Shown here piece by piece: positions 19,877 to 28,521 of a DNA stretch of 64,000 bases. Made by a program: the position numbers and the translations under genes. Origin of the DNA: JAWXBA01 sp048499805 (lineage in GTDB: Bacteria > Gemmatimonadota > Gemmatimonadetes > Gemmatimonadales > GWC2-71-9). Numbering within the stretch: position 1 is the stretch's first letter; every line of letters starts with the position of its first letter. Under the pieces are notes generated by a model, which was not told where the DNA came from, ran no database searches, and worked only from the letters and a program-made list of their open reading frames with translations. The stretch lies in the NCBI GenBank assembly GCA_048499805.1, contig JASNZF010000002.1, positions 62,001-126,000 on the forward strand. Reading direction: 5' to 3'.

Positions 19877-19887
19877 CCGAGCTGATC

Positions 19888-21129
19888 ATGCCCTTCCTCC
19901 GCCGCGTGCTCTTCGTGCTGGTCGTCATCCTGGCCGCCTGCTCCGACCGGGAGTTCCTCAACCCGTCGCCGGAGCCGACCGGCGAGCGCAGCGTCGCGAT
20001 AGCGGCCTGGACGCCCGGCGCCGGCGACGACTGCACCGTCACGATCCACGACCAGTTCAGCACGATCGGGCCCGACGGCAAGCGGTACCCGACCTGGCAC
20101 CCCCCCGTGGACCCTGCCAGCGGCTGCAGTTTCGGCCACGAGCACGGCCGGGACCCGCGCGGCTCCGACCTGTATGCGCGCTCGGGCCCGATCCCGTTCG
20201 GCTATGCCAACGAGCGCCTCGACCTCCATGACCCCGCGGGCCGGCGCCACGAGGATCATGTCGGCCACAAGATCGAATGGGAGAACGACGTGGTCTTCAG
20301 TGCCGGTGACGGCCTCGGCGGCTTCTTCTCGATCACGTGCGACGTCCTCACCAAGCTGCACCAGGGGACCCACTCGAAAGATGCCTTCACCAACAATCTC
20401 CACGAGCTGGTCTACATGATCCGCTGCTCCGATGGGACGGAGATGTACGTCACCCTCCTGACCGCCATCGGGCGGCCGGGAGAGTTCAAGCGCTCCTGCG
20501 ACGGCACCGTGATCCAGGCCGGCACCGCGACCCCCGCCAATTCCCCGGTGGGCGGCGGACAGCGCAAGATTCCCGACCGCGAGTGCATCCTCCGCCACCT
20601 GCTGGTTCCGGCGGGATCCTCCTCCAACGACCACTCGGCGCTGCACGAGAGCTGGGAGACCCACTCCCAGGTGAAGCGGACCGATGGCCATACCCTGGCA
20701 TCCTTCGACCCCTACTTCCAGGTCTTCCTGCCCAGCCGCTTTCACGATCCGGCCCTCGGCAACCTGACCGGGCGACCGATCGCCGCCTGCTATGAGGTCG
20801 AGCCCAACGGCGACCGCGCCCGCGGCGGGGCCTGCCAGCAGAGCACCGCCAACGGTACCCTGGCGGACGTGACCTGGGACGATCCCCGCTCCCGCTTCAA
20901 CGGGATCCGGCGCAAGGTGGACATCAACAGCAATCGGATCAACAACCTGGACGGGCCGAGCTGGTGGTACACCGATCCCTTTGGCCGGAATGCGCGTCCC
21001 GAACCTTTTCCCGGGGCGATCCGGCAGTGGATCGCCCGGGTGAACAACGACCGGGCCTTCAACTTCAATGGCCCGACAATCGGGGGAGACCGGGTCTACG
21101 GCGCGACCCGCAGCCACGCGCCGAACTAG
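19888..21129 (+). CDS. Lipoprotein of unknown function
   Basis: This is a 413-residue protein with a clear lipoprotein signal (LRRVLFVLVVILAACSD; lipobox LAAC). The mature part is rich in His, Asp and Cys: CSFGHEHGRDPRGSDLY, HEDHVGHKIEWENDVVF, NNLHELVYMIRCSDGTEMY and SSNDHSALHESWETH. This suggests a metal-binding or disulfide-stabilised extracytoplasmic domain. I do not recognise the family. It follows the barrel gene by 11 bases and is probably in the same operon, so the two may form an envelope pair. Its stop is only six bases from the convergent DUF6122-like gene. Confidence 0.65.
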   Translation: MPFLRRVLFVLVVILAACSDREFLNPSPEPTGERSVAIAAWTPGAGDDCTVTIHDQFSTIGPDGKRYPTWHPPVDPASGCSFGHEHGRDPRGSDLYARSGPIPFGYANERLDLHDPAGRRHEDHVGHKIEWENDVVFSAGDGLGGFFSITCDVLTKLHQGTHSKDAFTNNLHELVYMIRCSDGTEMYVTLLTAIGRPGEFKRSCDGTVIQAGTATPANSPVGGGQRKIPDRECILRHLLVPAGSSSNDHSALHESWETHSQVKRTDGHTLASFDPYFQVFLPSRFHDPALGNLTGRPIAACYEVEPNGDRARGGACQQSTANGTLADVTWDDPRSRFNGIRRKVDINSNRINNLDGPSWWYTDPFGRNARPEPFPGAIRQWIARVNNDRAFNFNGPTIGGDRVYGATRSHAPN

Positions 21130-21135
21130 GGGGGC

Positions 21136-21459
21136 TCAGCCGAAGCGGGACATCCAGGCGCAGTCGATCCCGTCGAGGCCCAGGTGCAGCAGCAGCCCGG
21201 CGCCCAGCAGCCGGGTGCGGGCCGGGAGGAGCAGGCAGGCGTAGGCCACGGCTGCCGGGGCGGTGTGGAGCGGATGGAAGCCGAGGCTGCACCGGTCGGG
21301 CGCGTACACCGGCGAGGCCAACAGGTGGTCGAGGTCGATCGCCCAGCCGGCGAGCAGCAGCAGAAAGGCCCGCCGCCAGGCGGGCCCTCCGATCCAGCGT
21401 GCGGCGCCGAGTGGCGCCGCGACGTGCAGCCCCAGGTGCACCAGGGCCCGGGTGATCAC
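21136..21459 (-). CDS. Small membrane protein, DUF6122-like
   Basis: This is a 107-residue, strongly hydrophobic protein with about three membrane segments. The motif pair WAIDLDHLLASP and RCSLGFHPLHT resembles the DUF6122 family of small predicted metal-binding membrane proteins. Its GTG start (21459) overlaps the TGA of the FKBP gene (GTGA), and this decides the start. The longer upstream frame only shadows the FKBP gene. Function unknown; translation is coupled to the peptidyl-prolyl isomerase. Confidence 0.65.
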   Translation of the reverse strand: MITRALVHLGLHVAAPLGAARWIGGPAWRRAFLLLLAGWAIDLDHLLASPVYAPDRCSLGFHPLHTAPAAVAYACLLLPARTRLLGAGLLLHLGLDGIDCAWMSRFG

Positions 21460-21923
21460 GGCACGCTGACGAGCTCGACCCGAAACACCAGCACCGCGCC
21501 GCCGGGAATCGTTCCGCTGCCGATCTGGCCGTATCCCAGGGACGGCGGGATGATCAGCTGGCGGATCCCGCCCACCTTCATCCCCGGCACGCCCCGGTCC
21601 CACCCCTGGATCACCTGCCCGAGTCCCAGCGAGAAGCCGAAGGCGCTGGCGGGAGCCAGGCGCTCGTCGAACTTGGTGCCATCCGAGAGCCACCCCGTGT
21701 AGTAGACGAACACCGCCTTGCCGATGTCCGCGAGGGCGCCGTTGCCCACCACCAGGTCGCGGACATAGAGCCCGCCGGTGAGCCGCGTCGACGCGGCGAT
21801 GTCCACCCCCAGCGCCGGGGCATAGGTCACCTTGGTCAGGTCGGGATCCCCCACGGTTTCACTGGTGAGGCACCCGCCCAGGAGCAGCAGGGCGAGGGGA
21901 AGGGCAAGCCGGGCACGATGCAT
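21456..21923 (-). CDS. FKBP-type peptidyl-prolyl isomerase lipoprotein
   Basis: This is a 155-residue protein. The signal ends in a perfect lipobox (LALLLLGGC), so it should be anchored in the periplasm. The FKBP fold is complete: AVFVYYTGWLSDGTKFDERL, LGQVIQGWDRGVPGMKVGG, RQLIIPPSLGYGQIGSGTIP, VLVFRVELVSV. It catalyses cis-trans isomerisation of X-Pro bonds in exported proteins. ATG 21923 has GAGGA eight bases upstream. It starts divergently from the barrel protein at 22152. Confidence 0.9.
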   Translation of the reverse strand: MHRARLALPLALLLLGGCLTSETVGDPDLTKVTYAPALGVDIAASTRLTGGLYVRDLVVGNGALADIGKAVFVYYTGWLSDGTKFDERLAPASAFGFSLGLGQVIQGWDRGVPGMKVGGIRQLIIPPSLGYGQIGSGTIPGGAVLVFRVELVSVP

Positions 21924-22151
21924 GGCATCCTCATGACGGATTTCGGGTGGAAAGTGCGTATCGCCAAGATAAGGGGAGACGATCCCGGATGCTCCCGGAT
22001 GCACGCTGGCTATTGACCGACAGGCAACTCGGGTGAAGTTTTGAAGCCGGACCCATGGCACGGTCCACTGCGAGGGCCCGATGTTGGACCGCCCCGCCCG
22101 CACCACCGTCGGTGTCGGCGGCCCATTTCTTCATGATTGGGAGGTATAGCG

Positions 22152-22649
22152 ATGAAGGCTCGGACGCGTGGTGCCCTGGCCCTGGTGGCGTTGCTCGCCG
22201 GCGGGTCGATGGTGGCGGAGGCCCAGCAGGGGCCGATGACGTTTGGTCCGAAGGCGATGTTCCACTTTGACAGCGAGGACTTCGGCATCGGGGCCTTCCT
22301 GACCAAGCCGCTGACCGACGCGATCTCCATCTACCCGTCGTTCGGCTACTGGTTCGCTGGTGAGGGCGTCACCTCCTGGGAGCTCAACGCTGACCTCATC
22401 TACAAGGTCCCGGGCGAGAGCCTGGAGTGGCTCTACGTCGGCGCCGGCCTCAACTACTGGAAGTCCAGTGTCGATGGCTGCCCGGCCAACATCGACTGCT
22501 CGTTCAGCGATGTCGGCCTCAACCTGATCGGCGGCTTCCAGCCGGTCAGCGCCGGCCGCATCAAGCCGTTTGCCGAGGCCCGCCTCTACATCGGCGATGG
22601 CTCAGGCTTCTCGGTCGCCGGTGGCCTGCGGATCCCGCTCGGCAACTGA
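22152..22649 (+). CDS. Outer-membrane beta-barrel protein
   Basis: This is a 165-residue protein with a signal peptide (KARTRGALALVALLAGGSMVAEAQQ). Amphipathic strands follow: DFGIGAFLTKPLTDAISIYP, WLYVGAGLNYWKSSVDGC, VGLNLIGGFQPVSAGRIKPF and GFSVAGGLRIPLGN at the end, as in small OmpA-like or Skp-dependent barrels. Two cysteines (DGCPANIDCSF) are close enough for a disulfide. GGGAGG ten bases upstream marks the start. A hairpin follows the stop codon. Function unknown. Confidence 0.7.
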   Translation: MKARTRGALALVALLAGGSMVAEAQQGPMTFGPKAMFHFDSEDFGIGAFLTKPLTDAISIYPSFGYWFAGEGVTSWELNADLIYKVPGESLEWLYVGAGLNYWKSSVDGCPANIDCSFSDVGLNLIGGFQPVSAGRIKPFAEARLYIGDGSGFSVAGGLRIPLGN

Positions 22650-22666
22650 CCGACCGACCGACCCCG

Positions 22667-22702
22667 ACCGCCCGGTCCCGGATCCCCGGGGCCGGGCGGT
22701 TT
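22667..22702 (+). terminator. Hairpin after the barrel-protein gene
   Basis: ACCGCCCGG (22667-22675) pairs with CCGGGCGGT (22692-22700), with additional pairing possible in the loop, followed by TTT. It lies 18 bases after the stop. It is probably an intrinsic terminator with a short U-run. Confidence 0.55.
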
Positions 22703-22781
22703 GGCGTCCCGGCCCCACCGGTCTGGCCTCCCCGCCAGAGTGTGCTACTTTGGGCTCAACCCTTCTCTCAGGATACCGGCC

Positions 22782-23030
22782 ATGTATCACGACGACGAGG
22801 ACCACGGCCCCACCCTCGGCGACTCCGACGGAGGCGCCATCGGGCGCATCCAGACGGAGGCGATGGTGACCTGTCCGCACTGCGCCGAGGAGTTCGAGCT
22901 CACCCTCGATCCCGACGGTGGGGGCGAGCAGGAATATGTGGAGGATTGCGAGATCTGCTGTCGCGCCTGCCGGGTCCATGTCATCTGGGACGAGGACGGC
23001 GTGGCCGAGGTCACCCTCGAGGAACCCTGA
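22782..23030 (+). CDS. CPXCG-motif zinc-ribbon protein
   Basis: This is an 82-residue acidic protein with two cysteine pairs, MVTCPHCAEEFEL and CEICCRACRVHVIW, as in the family of CPXCG-motif cysteine-rich proteins. It probably binds one zinc ion in the cytoplasm. No partner or reaction is known to me. It is a single-gene unit convergent with thrC, 18 bases apart. Confidence 0.8.
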   Translation: MYHDDEDHGPTLGDSDGGAIGRIQTEAMVTCPHCAEEFELTLDPDGGGEQEYVEDCEICCRACRVHVIWDEDGVAEVTLEEP

Positions 23031-23048
23031 GCAGGGGGCGAGGGGCCG

Positions 23049-24344
23049 TCACAGCTTGAGCGCCCGCGCCACCGCCGCCGCATCGGCCGGCACCCGCCTG
23101 GGCCGGTTCGCCCCCGCCGGCCGGGGCTTCTGCTCCAGGTGGTACGCCATGATTGCTCCGGGATCCTTGAGGAGGTGGCCGGTGAGGACCGCGACGACGC
23201 GGTCGCCCGGCACGATCACCCCCTCGGAGGCGAGCTGGCGGATCGCCGCCAGCGTGGCCGCACTGGCCGGCTCGCACCCGATCCCCGACGCATCGATCCG
23301 CATCTTCGCCTCGAGGATCTCCGCATCGGTCACCGAGCGGACCAGTCCATCGGTCGCACGGATCGTCCGTACCGCCCGGTCCCAGCTCGCCGGGTCGCCG
23401 ATCCGGATGGCCGTCGCCACCGTCTGGGCCACCACCGGTTCCCGGCTCGCGAACCCGGCCGCAAAGCTCCGGGCGAAGGGGGCCGCCCCTGACGCCTGAA
23501 CCGCCACCACCCGTGGCAGCCGGTCGATCAGTCCCCACGCCCGCGCCTCCTCCAGCGCCTTCCCGAACGCGGCGGTGTTGCCCAGGTTGCCCGCCGGCAC
23601 CACCAACCACTCCGGCGGATCCCAGTCGAGCTGCTGCAGCAGTTCCAGGATGATCGTCTTCTGGCCCTCGAGCCGGAACGGATTGATGGAGTTGACCAGG
23701 TAGACCCCGTGGTGCCGTCCCAACTCCTCCGCGATCCGCAGACAATCATCGAAGTCCCCAGCCACCTCCAGCACCCGGGCGCCATAGGCGATCGACTGGG
23801 CCAGCTTGCCCGCCGCGACCTGGCCGGCGGGCACCAGCACCAGTGCCGGGAGCCCCGCCTGCGCGGCATAGGCGGCCAGCGAGGCGGCGGTGTTGCCCGT
23901 CGAGGCGCACGCGACTGCCGTGGCCCCGATGCGCCGCGCCTGGGTCACCGCCACGGTCATGCCCCGGTCCTTGAACGATCCGGTCGGGTTGTGGCCCTCG
24001 TGCTTGAACCCGAGTTCGCGCACGCCGGCCCAGGCCGACAGGCTCTCGCGAACCAGCAGCGGGGTGTTCCCCTCGGGGTGGCTGACGATGGCCTCCCCGG
24101 CGGTGGGCATCACCACCTCCTGGTAGCGCCACACTCCGGAGGCCACCGAGTCCGCCCGGGTGCAGCAGCGGGTCTGCCAGAGGGTCCGGAGGATCCCGCC
24201 GGCGAGTTCGGGGGGACGATGCTGGATCTCGAGCAACCCCCCACAGGCGGGGCAGCGCACCGCGGGGTCGGTCTCCAACAGCTCGTGGTCGCAGTCCGGG
24301 CAGTGTTGCCAGGTCGCGGGTCGGTCGGTCTGGTAGGCGCTCAC
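23049..24344 (-). CDS. thrC: Threonine synthase
   Basis: This is a 431-residue enzyme. It starts with a zinc-ribbon-like segment (HCPDCDHELL, RCPACGGLLEI), seen in one branch of threonine synthases. The pyridoxal-phosphate lysine lies in NPTGSFKDRGMTVAV, and the phosphate-binding loop in CASTGNTAASLAAYAAQAG. It converts O-phospho-homoserine to threonine. Its ATG (24344) overlaps the thrB stop as ATGA, so the kinase and synthase are translationally coupled. The basic C-terminal tail (RPAGANRPRRVPADAA) is longer than usual. Confidence 0.93.
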   Translation of the reverse strand: MSAYQTDRPATWQHCPDCDHELLETDPAVRCPACGGLLEIQHRPPELAGGILRTLWQTRCCTRADSVASGVWRYQEVVMPTAGEAIVSHPEGNTPLLVRESLSAWAGVRELGFKHEGHNPTGSFKDRGMTVAVTQARRIGATAVACASTGNTAASLAAYAAQAGLPALVLVPAGQVAAGKLAQSIAYGARVLEVAGDFDDCLRIAEELGRHHGVYLVNSINPFRLEGQKTIILELLQQLDWDPPEWLVVPAGNLGNTAAFGKALEEARAWGLIDRLPRVVAVQASGAAPFARSFAAGFASREPVVAQTVATAIRIGDPASWDRAVRTIRATDGLVRSVTDAEILEAKMRIDASGIGCEPASAATLAAIRQLASEGVIVPGDRVVAVLTGHLLKDPGAIMAYHLEQKPRPAGANRPRRVPADAAAVARALKL

Positions 24345-25270
24345 AGGATGCGGACTCCCTCGAGGGCGGGTCGGGCCACGCGGACCCGGGCGATCACGCC
24401 GGCGGCCCGGTAGGCCGCGGTCATCGCCTCGGCGACCGCCATTCCCCGGACCTCGCTTCCCACGAGGGCGAAGGCGGTGGGCCCCGAACCACTGATGGAG
24501 CAGCCGAGCGCACCGGCGTCCAGCGCGGCGCGCTTGGCCTCCGCGAAGCCGCGCAGGCGCGGGGCGCGAGCTGGCTCGGCGATCCGGTCATCAATCGATC
24601 GCCCCAGCAGCGCCAGGTCGCCGGCCATGCAGGCGGCGACGATCCCCGCCACCTGGGCCGCTTGGTGCAGCGCGACGGCCAGCGGCACCTCGGCAGGCAG
24701 CACGGCACGGCCCTCGGCGGTGCGGAGTTCCTGGTCGGGGTGGGCCAGCACCACGCGGAGGTCGGGCGGGACGGGGAGGCGGACGAGGTCGAGCGGATCG
24801 AGACTGCGAATCAGGACCAGGCCCCCGAGGGTCGAGGGCGCGATGTTGTCGGCATGACGGCCGGCCACCCGCGTCTCCGCCTCGAGCGCGGCGCGCACCA
24901 GGTCCTCGGGACCGAGTGGCGAGCCGAGCAGGGCGTTCATCGCCGCGGCGCCGGCGACCGCCGATGCGGCGCTGCCGCCCTGGCCAGCAGACAGGGGGAG
25001 GCCCTTCCGCACCCGAAGCTCCACCCCGCGTCCGGACGTGATCCCCGCCAGTTGCTGCACGGCAGCCGCGGCGATGGCGGAGGCGTGCCGCTCCGGATCG
25101 CTGGGGAGTGCGGGATGCCCCGGCTCGACCACCCGCACGCCCGCCCCTGCACACCAGCTCGCCTCGACGGAGTCCACCGGGCCGTCTACCGCGAGCCCGA
25201 GAAGGTCGAGTCCCGGCCCCAGGTTGCCAACGGAGCCGGGAGCGGCGGCGACCACCCTGGTGCGGATCAT
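24341..25270 (-). CDS. thrB: Homoserine kinase (GHMP family)
   Basis: This is a 309-residue GHMP kinase. ATG 25270 (IRTRVVAAAPGSVGNLGPGL) was chosen over an upstream in-frame ATG because it begins directly at the conserved first strand. The ATP-loop motif is PLSAGQGGSAASAVAGA, and the C-terminal motif is CSISGSGPTAFALV. It phosphorylates homoserine for thrC directly downstream. No strong ribosome site is visible. It is divergent from pntAA, with 98 bases between starts. Confidence 0.92.
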   Translation of the reverse strand: MIRTRVVAAAPGSVGNLGPGLDLLGLAVDGPVDSVEASWCAGAGVRVVEPGHPALPSDPERHASAIAAAAVQQLAGITSGRGVELRVRKGLPLSAGQGGSAASAVAGAAAMNALLGSPLGPEDLVRAALEAETRVAGRHADNIAPSTLGGLVLIRSLDPLDLVRLPVPPDLRVVLAHPDQELRTAEGRAVLPAEVPLAVALHQAAQVAGIVAACMAGDLALLGRSIDDRIAEPARAPRLRGFAEAKRAALDAGALGCSISGSGPTAFALVGSEVRGMAVAEAMTAAYRAAGVIARVRVARPALEGVRIL

Positions 25271-25368
25271 GAACCAAAGATGAAGGCGAAAATCCCAAAA
25301 CGCTATGGCGTTGGCGCGCGCTCCGAGTAGATTCCTGCACCCTTTCACACCATCGGGAGACCGATCGC

Positions 25369-26481
25369 ATGCGCATCGGAGTACCCAAGGAAAGCGCGGA
25401 CGACGAGAAGCGGGTCGCGCTGGTCCCCTCCACGGTCGCCCGCCTGGTCAAGGCGGGACACACCGTGCTGATCGAGCGCGGCGCCGGCGCCAGCGCCTTC
25501 TATCCTGACGCCGAGTACGAGGCGGCCGGGGCCACGCTGGTCGGCGAGGAGGGCTTCGGCGACGCCGATGTCGTCTGTCGCGTGCGCCGCCCGAACCGGG
25601 TGGAGCTCGGCCGGATCCGCGAGGGCGCGGTCCTCGCGTCGATGCTCCAGCCGGCCAGCAGCGCCCCGGTGCTCGAGGCGCTCGCAGCCCGGAACATCAC
25701 CGCGCTCGCCATGGAGCTGGTGCCCCGCACCACCAAGGCCCAGTCCATGGACGTGCTCTCCTCGCAGGCGACCGTGGCCGGCTATCAGGCGGTCCTGGTC
25801 GGGGCCTCCCGGCTGGGACGGCTGATGCCGATGCTCACCACCGCGGCTGGAACGCTGACGCCATCGAAGGCGTTCGTGATCGGGGCCGGGGTGGCCGGGC
25901 TCCAGGCGATCGCCACCGCGCGGCGCCTCGGCGCGGTGGTCTCGGCCTTCGATGTCCGTCCCGTCGTCAAGGAACAGGTGATGAGCCTCGGGGCGAGCTT
26001 CGTCGAGGCCGAGGCGGTGACCGCCGCCGCCGAGGGCAGCGGCGGATACGCCCGGGAACTCGCCGAGGAGCAGCAGCAGAAGGTCCTGGCCGCGATCGGC
26101 AAGCACATCGTGGACATGGACCTCGTGATCACCACCGCCCAGATTCCCGGCAAGCCGGCCCCGCGGCTCATCACGGCCGACATGGTCGCGGCGATGCGCC
26201 CGGGATCGGTCATCATGGACCTGGCCGGCGAGACCGGCGGCAACTGCGAGCTCAGCACCTTCGGCGCCGAGGTCGTGGCCGGTGGGGTGACGGTCATCGC
26301 CCCCGCCAACCTCCCCGCCATGCTGCCCTGGCACGCCAGCCTCATGTACAGCCGCAACCTGCAGGCCCTCCTGGAGTACATGGCCAAGGATGGCGCCCTG
26401 CAGTTCAGCCTCGACGATCCGATCGCCGGGCCGATGTGCGTCACGCACGGTGGCCAGGTGCTCTACGGGAGGACCGCATGA
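25369..26481 (+). CDS. pntAA: NAD(P) transhydrogenase alpha subunit, soluble part
   Basis: This is a 370-residue NAD-binding domain I of the proton-pumping transhydrogenase. It opens RIGVPKESADDEKRVALVPS, as in alanine dehydrogenase/PntA N-domains. It has the Rossmann motif FVIGAGVAGLQAIATARRLG and the mobile loop region GGYARELAEEQQQKVLAAI. It passes hydride from NADH to NADP in PntB. A GGGAGA ribosome site precedes the start. The subunit is split from its membrane part, as in Rhodospirillum-type three-gene enzymes. Confidence 0.93.
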   Translation: MRIGVPKESADDEKRVALVPSTVARLVKAGHTVLIERGAGASAFYPDAEYEAAGATLVGEEGFGDADVVCRVRRPNRVELGRIREGAVLASMLQPASSAPVLEALAARNITALAMELVPRTTKAQSMDVLSSQATVAGYQAVLVGASRLGRLMPMLTTAAGTLTPSKAFVIGAGVAGLQAIATARRLGAVVSAFDVRPVVKEQVMSLGASFVEAEAVTAAAEGSGGYARELAEEQQQKVLAAIGKHIVDMDLVITTAQIPGKPAPRLITADMVAAMRPGSVIMDLAGETGGNCELSTFGAEVVAGGVTVIAPANLPAMLPWHASLMYSRNLQALLEYMAKDGALQFSLDDPIAGPMCVTHGGQVLYGRTA

Positions 26482-26771
26482 CCGAACTGCTGCTGGCCAG
26501 CATCGTGATCTTCACCCTGGCCACCTTCCTGGGCGTGGAACTGATCAACCGGGTGCCGTCCACCCTCCACACGCCGCTCATGTCCGGCGCCAACGCGATC
26601 TCCGGCATCACCGTGGTCGGGGCGGTGCTCGTGGCCGGCGGGGGCCACGGCTGGATTTCCTCCGCCCTCGGTTTCCTGGCAGTCGTCTTCGCCATGGTCA
26701 ATGTCGCCGGCGGGTACGTCGTGACCGACCGGATGCTCAGCATGTTCAAGAAGAAGCCGGGGGCGCGCTGA
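26478..26771 (+). CDS. pntAB: NAD(P) transhydrogenase alpha subunit, membrane part
   Basis: This is a 97-residue membrane protein with three to four helices (LLLASIVIFTLATFLGVEL, ISGITVVGAVLVAGGG, LGFLAVVFAMVNVAGGYVV). It ends with the family's DRMLSMFKKK. It forms part of the proton channel. ATG 26478 overlaps the pntAA stop (ATGA), and its stop overlaps pntB (TGATG), so the three subunits are coupled. Confidence 0.93.
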   Translation: MTELLLASIVIFTLATFLGVELINRVPSTLHTPLMSGANAISGITVVGAVLVAGGGHGWISSALGFLAVVFAMVNVAGGYVVTDRMLSMFKKKPGAR

Positions 26772-28162
26772 TGTCACTCGCCATCACCAAGCTGGCGTAC
26801 CTCATCGCCGCGGTCTGCTTCATCCTCGGGCTCAAGTGGCTCTCCAGCCCCGGCACGGCCGTCCGCGGCAACCGGGTCTCGGGCGTCGGCATGCTCATCG
26901 CCATCCTGGTCACGCTGGCCAACCAGGGAATCCTCTCCTACACGGTGATTGCCGCGGGCATCCTCGTCGGCGGCGGCCTCGGCCTCTGGATGGCGCGCAC
27001 CGTCCAGATGACCAGCATGCCCCAGATGGTGGCACTCCTCAACGGCCTCGGCGGCGGCGCCTCGCTGGTGGTCGGCGCCTCCGAATACCTCATCAGCCAT
27101 GGCGAGGGCCGCGCCTTCCCCCTCGACTCCAACATCGCCCTCCAGTTCACCCTGCTGGTCGGCGCCCTGACCCTGACCGGGTCCGGGATCGCCTTTGCCA
27201 AGCTCCAGGAGCTGATGAGCGGGCGGGCGATCGTCTTTCCCCTCCAGAAGCAGCTCAACGCCCTGCTCGGCGTGGTGGCGCTGGCCCTGGCCTACTGGCA
27301 GGTCAGCGACCCCAACAGCCCCCTCTGGGTCTTCGGCGCGCTGATCGGCATCGGCCTCCTGCTCGGGGTCCTGCTCACGATCCCCATCGGCGGCGCCGAC
27401 ATGCCGGTCGTGATCTCCCTGCTCAACAGCTATTCCGGCATCGCCGCCGCGATGACCGGCTTCGTGATCCGGAACGACGTGCTGATCATCGCCGGCGCCC
27501 TGGTCGGCTCCAGCGGCATCATCCTGAGCCAGATCATGTGCAAGGCGATGAACCGCTCGCTTGCCAACGTGCTCTTCGGCGCCTTTGGGGCCGCCGCCGG
27601 CGCCTCCACCAAGAGCGCCGAGGGGCTCACCGTCCGGCAGGTCACCGCCGACGACGCCGCCATCCAGCTGGCCTACGCCCAGAGCGTCATCGTGGTCCCG
27701 GGGTACGGCCTCGCCGTCGCCCAGGCCCAGCACCTGGTCCGCGAGCTGGCCGACCTGATCGAGAAGCGCGGCGGGGTCGTCAAGTACGCGATCCATCCCG
27801 TCGCTGGCCGGATGCCGGGTCACATGAACGTCCTCCTGGCCGAGGCCAACGTCCCCTACGACAAGCTGGTCGAGATGGACGAGATCAACTCCGAGTTCGA
27901 GCGGACCGACGTGGCGCTGGTCATCGGCGCCAACGACGTCGTCAATCCCGGGGCTCGAACCGATGCCAGCAGCCCGATCTACGGCATGCCGATCCTCAAT
28001 GCCGACCTGGCCCGGGGGATCATCGTGATGAAGCGCGGGATGGGAAGCGGCTTCGCCGGCATCGAGAACGAGCTCTTCTACAACCCCAAGACCGGGATGC
28101 TGTTCGGCGACGCCAAGGCCACCCTCCAGAAGCTGGTGCAGGAGATCAAGACCGTCGGGTAG
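26771..28162 (+). CDS. pntB: NAD(P) transhydrogenase beta subunit
   Basis: This is a 463-residue protein. The first 270 residues are membrane helices (LAYLIAAVCFILGLKWLSS, MVALLNGLGGGASLVVGASE). The last 180 form the NADP-binding domain III, with VPGYGLAVAQAQH, HPVAGRMPGHMNVLLAEANV and VIGANDVVNPGART. Together with PntAA and PntAB it couples proton re-entry to NADPH formation, which would supply reductant for biosynthesis and peroxide defence. A GC-rich hairpin at 28202 follows. Confidence 0.95.
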   Translation: MSLAITKLAYLIAAVCFILGLKWLSSPGTAVRGNRVSGVGMLIAILVTLANQGILSYTVIAAGILVGGGLGLWMARTVQMTSMPQMVALLNGLGGGASLVVGASEYLISHGEGRAFPLDSNIALQFTLLVGALTLTGSGIAFAKLQELMSGRAIVFPLQKQLNALLGVVALALAYWQVSDPNSPLWVFGALIGIGLLLGVLLTIPIGGADMPVVISLLNSYSGIAAAMTGFVIRNDVLIIAGALVGSSGIILSQIMCKAMNRSLANVLFGAFGAAAGASTKSAEGLTVRQVTADDAAIQLAYAQSVIVVPGYGLAVAQAQHLVRELADLIEKRGGVVKYAIHPVAGRMPGHMNVLLAEANVPYDKLVEMDEINSEFERTDVALVIGANDVVNPGARTDASSPIYGMPILNADLARGIIVMKRGMGSGFAGIENELFYNPKTGMLFGDAKATLQKLVQEIKTVG

Positions 28163-28201
28163 CCGCCCCCAGCGCCATGGACCCGGCCGCCAGGCCGCCA
28201 C

Positions 28202-28231
28202 GGGGGATCCGCCTTTCGGGGCGGGTCCCCC
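28202..28231 (+). terminator. Hairpin after pntB
   Basis: GGGGGATCCGCC (28202-28213) and GGCGGGTCCCCC (28220-28231) form a 12-pair stem with one G-T pair and a 6-nt loop. It lies 40 bases after pntB in the 358-base gene-free stretch and lacks a U-run. Apart from this hairpin and the promoter at 28411, I see nothing else in 28163-28521. Confidence 0.55.
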
Positions 28232-28410
28232 ATGCGTTGGGCGGAACGCGCCGTCCAGCCGGGTGCAACTCGCCGGGGGATGTACGTCCCCTAGACCGGA
28301 AGCTGGCTTTTTCAACATCGGACCAGCAGGTGTGCGAAAATGGGACGGTTCTTCGGGCTCCTGCGGGTGACCGACGCAACTCCAAGTCCCTGCTACACTT
28401 AGCTAAATCG

Positions 28411-28439
28411 TTGAAAAAGCGTGTTTTAGGTGCTATATT
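28411..28439 (+). promoter_or_regulatory. Sigma-70-type promoter for the sigma-factor gene
   Basis: TTGAAA at 28411-28416 and TATATT at 28434-28439 are separated by exactly 17 bases, close to the housekeeping consensus and set in an A/T-rich patch that is rare in this window. Transcription would start near 28446, giving a leader of about 75 bases. It suggests strong, constitutive expression. Confidence 0.75.
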
Positions 28440-28521
28440 TGGGGTCTAGGCTTGGCAGATTCGAGTCCCGCTGGACTGACAGAATGACAGGCCATCAAGC
28501 ATCCCCCAGGAGGCATTGACT

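Noticed and set aside
28450..28475. tRNA-like T-loop (ATTCGAGTCCC) before the sigma-factor gene
   Set aside because: The flanking bases do not form a T-stem, and no anticodon or acceptor arm can be drawn around it.
28516..28521. TTG start for the sigma factor
   Set aside because: It is only two bases from AGGAGG, too close for initiation; the GTG at 28522 has ideal spacing.
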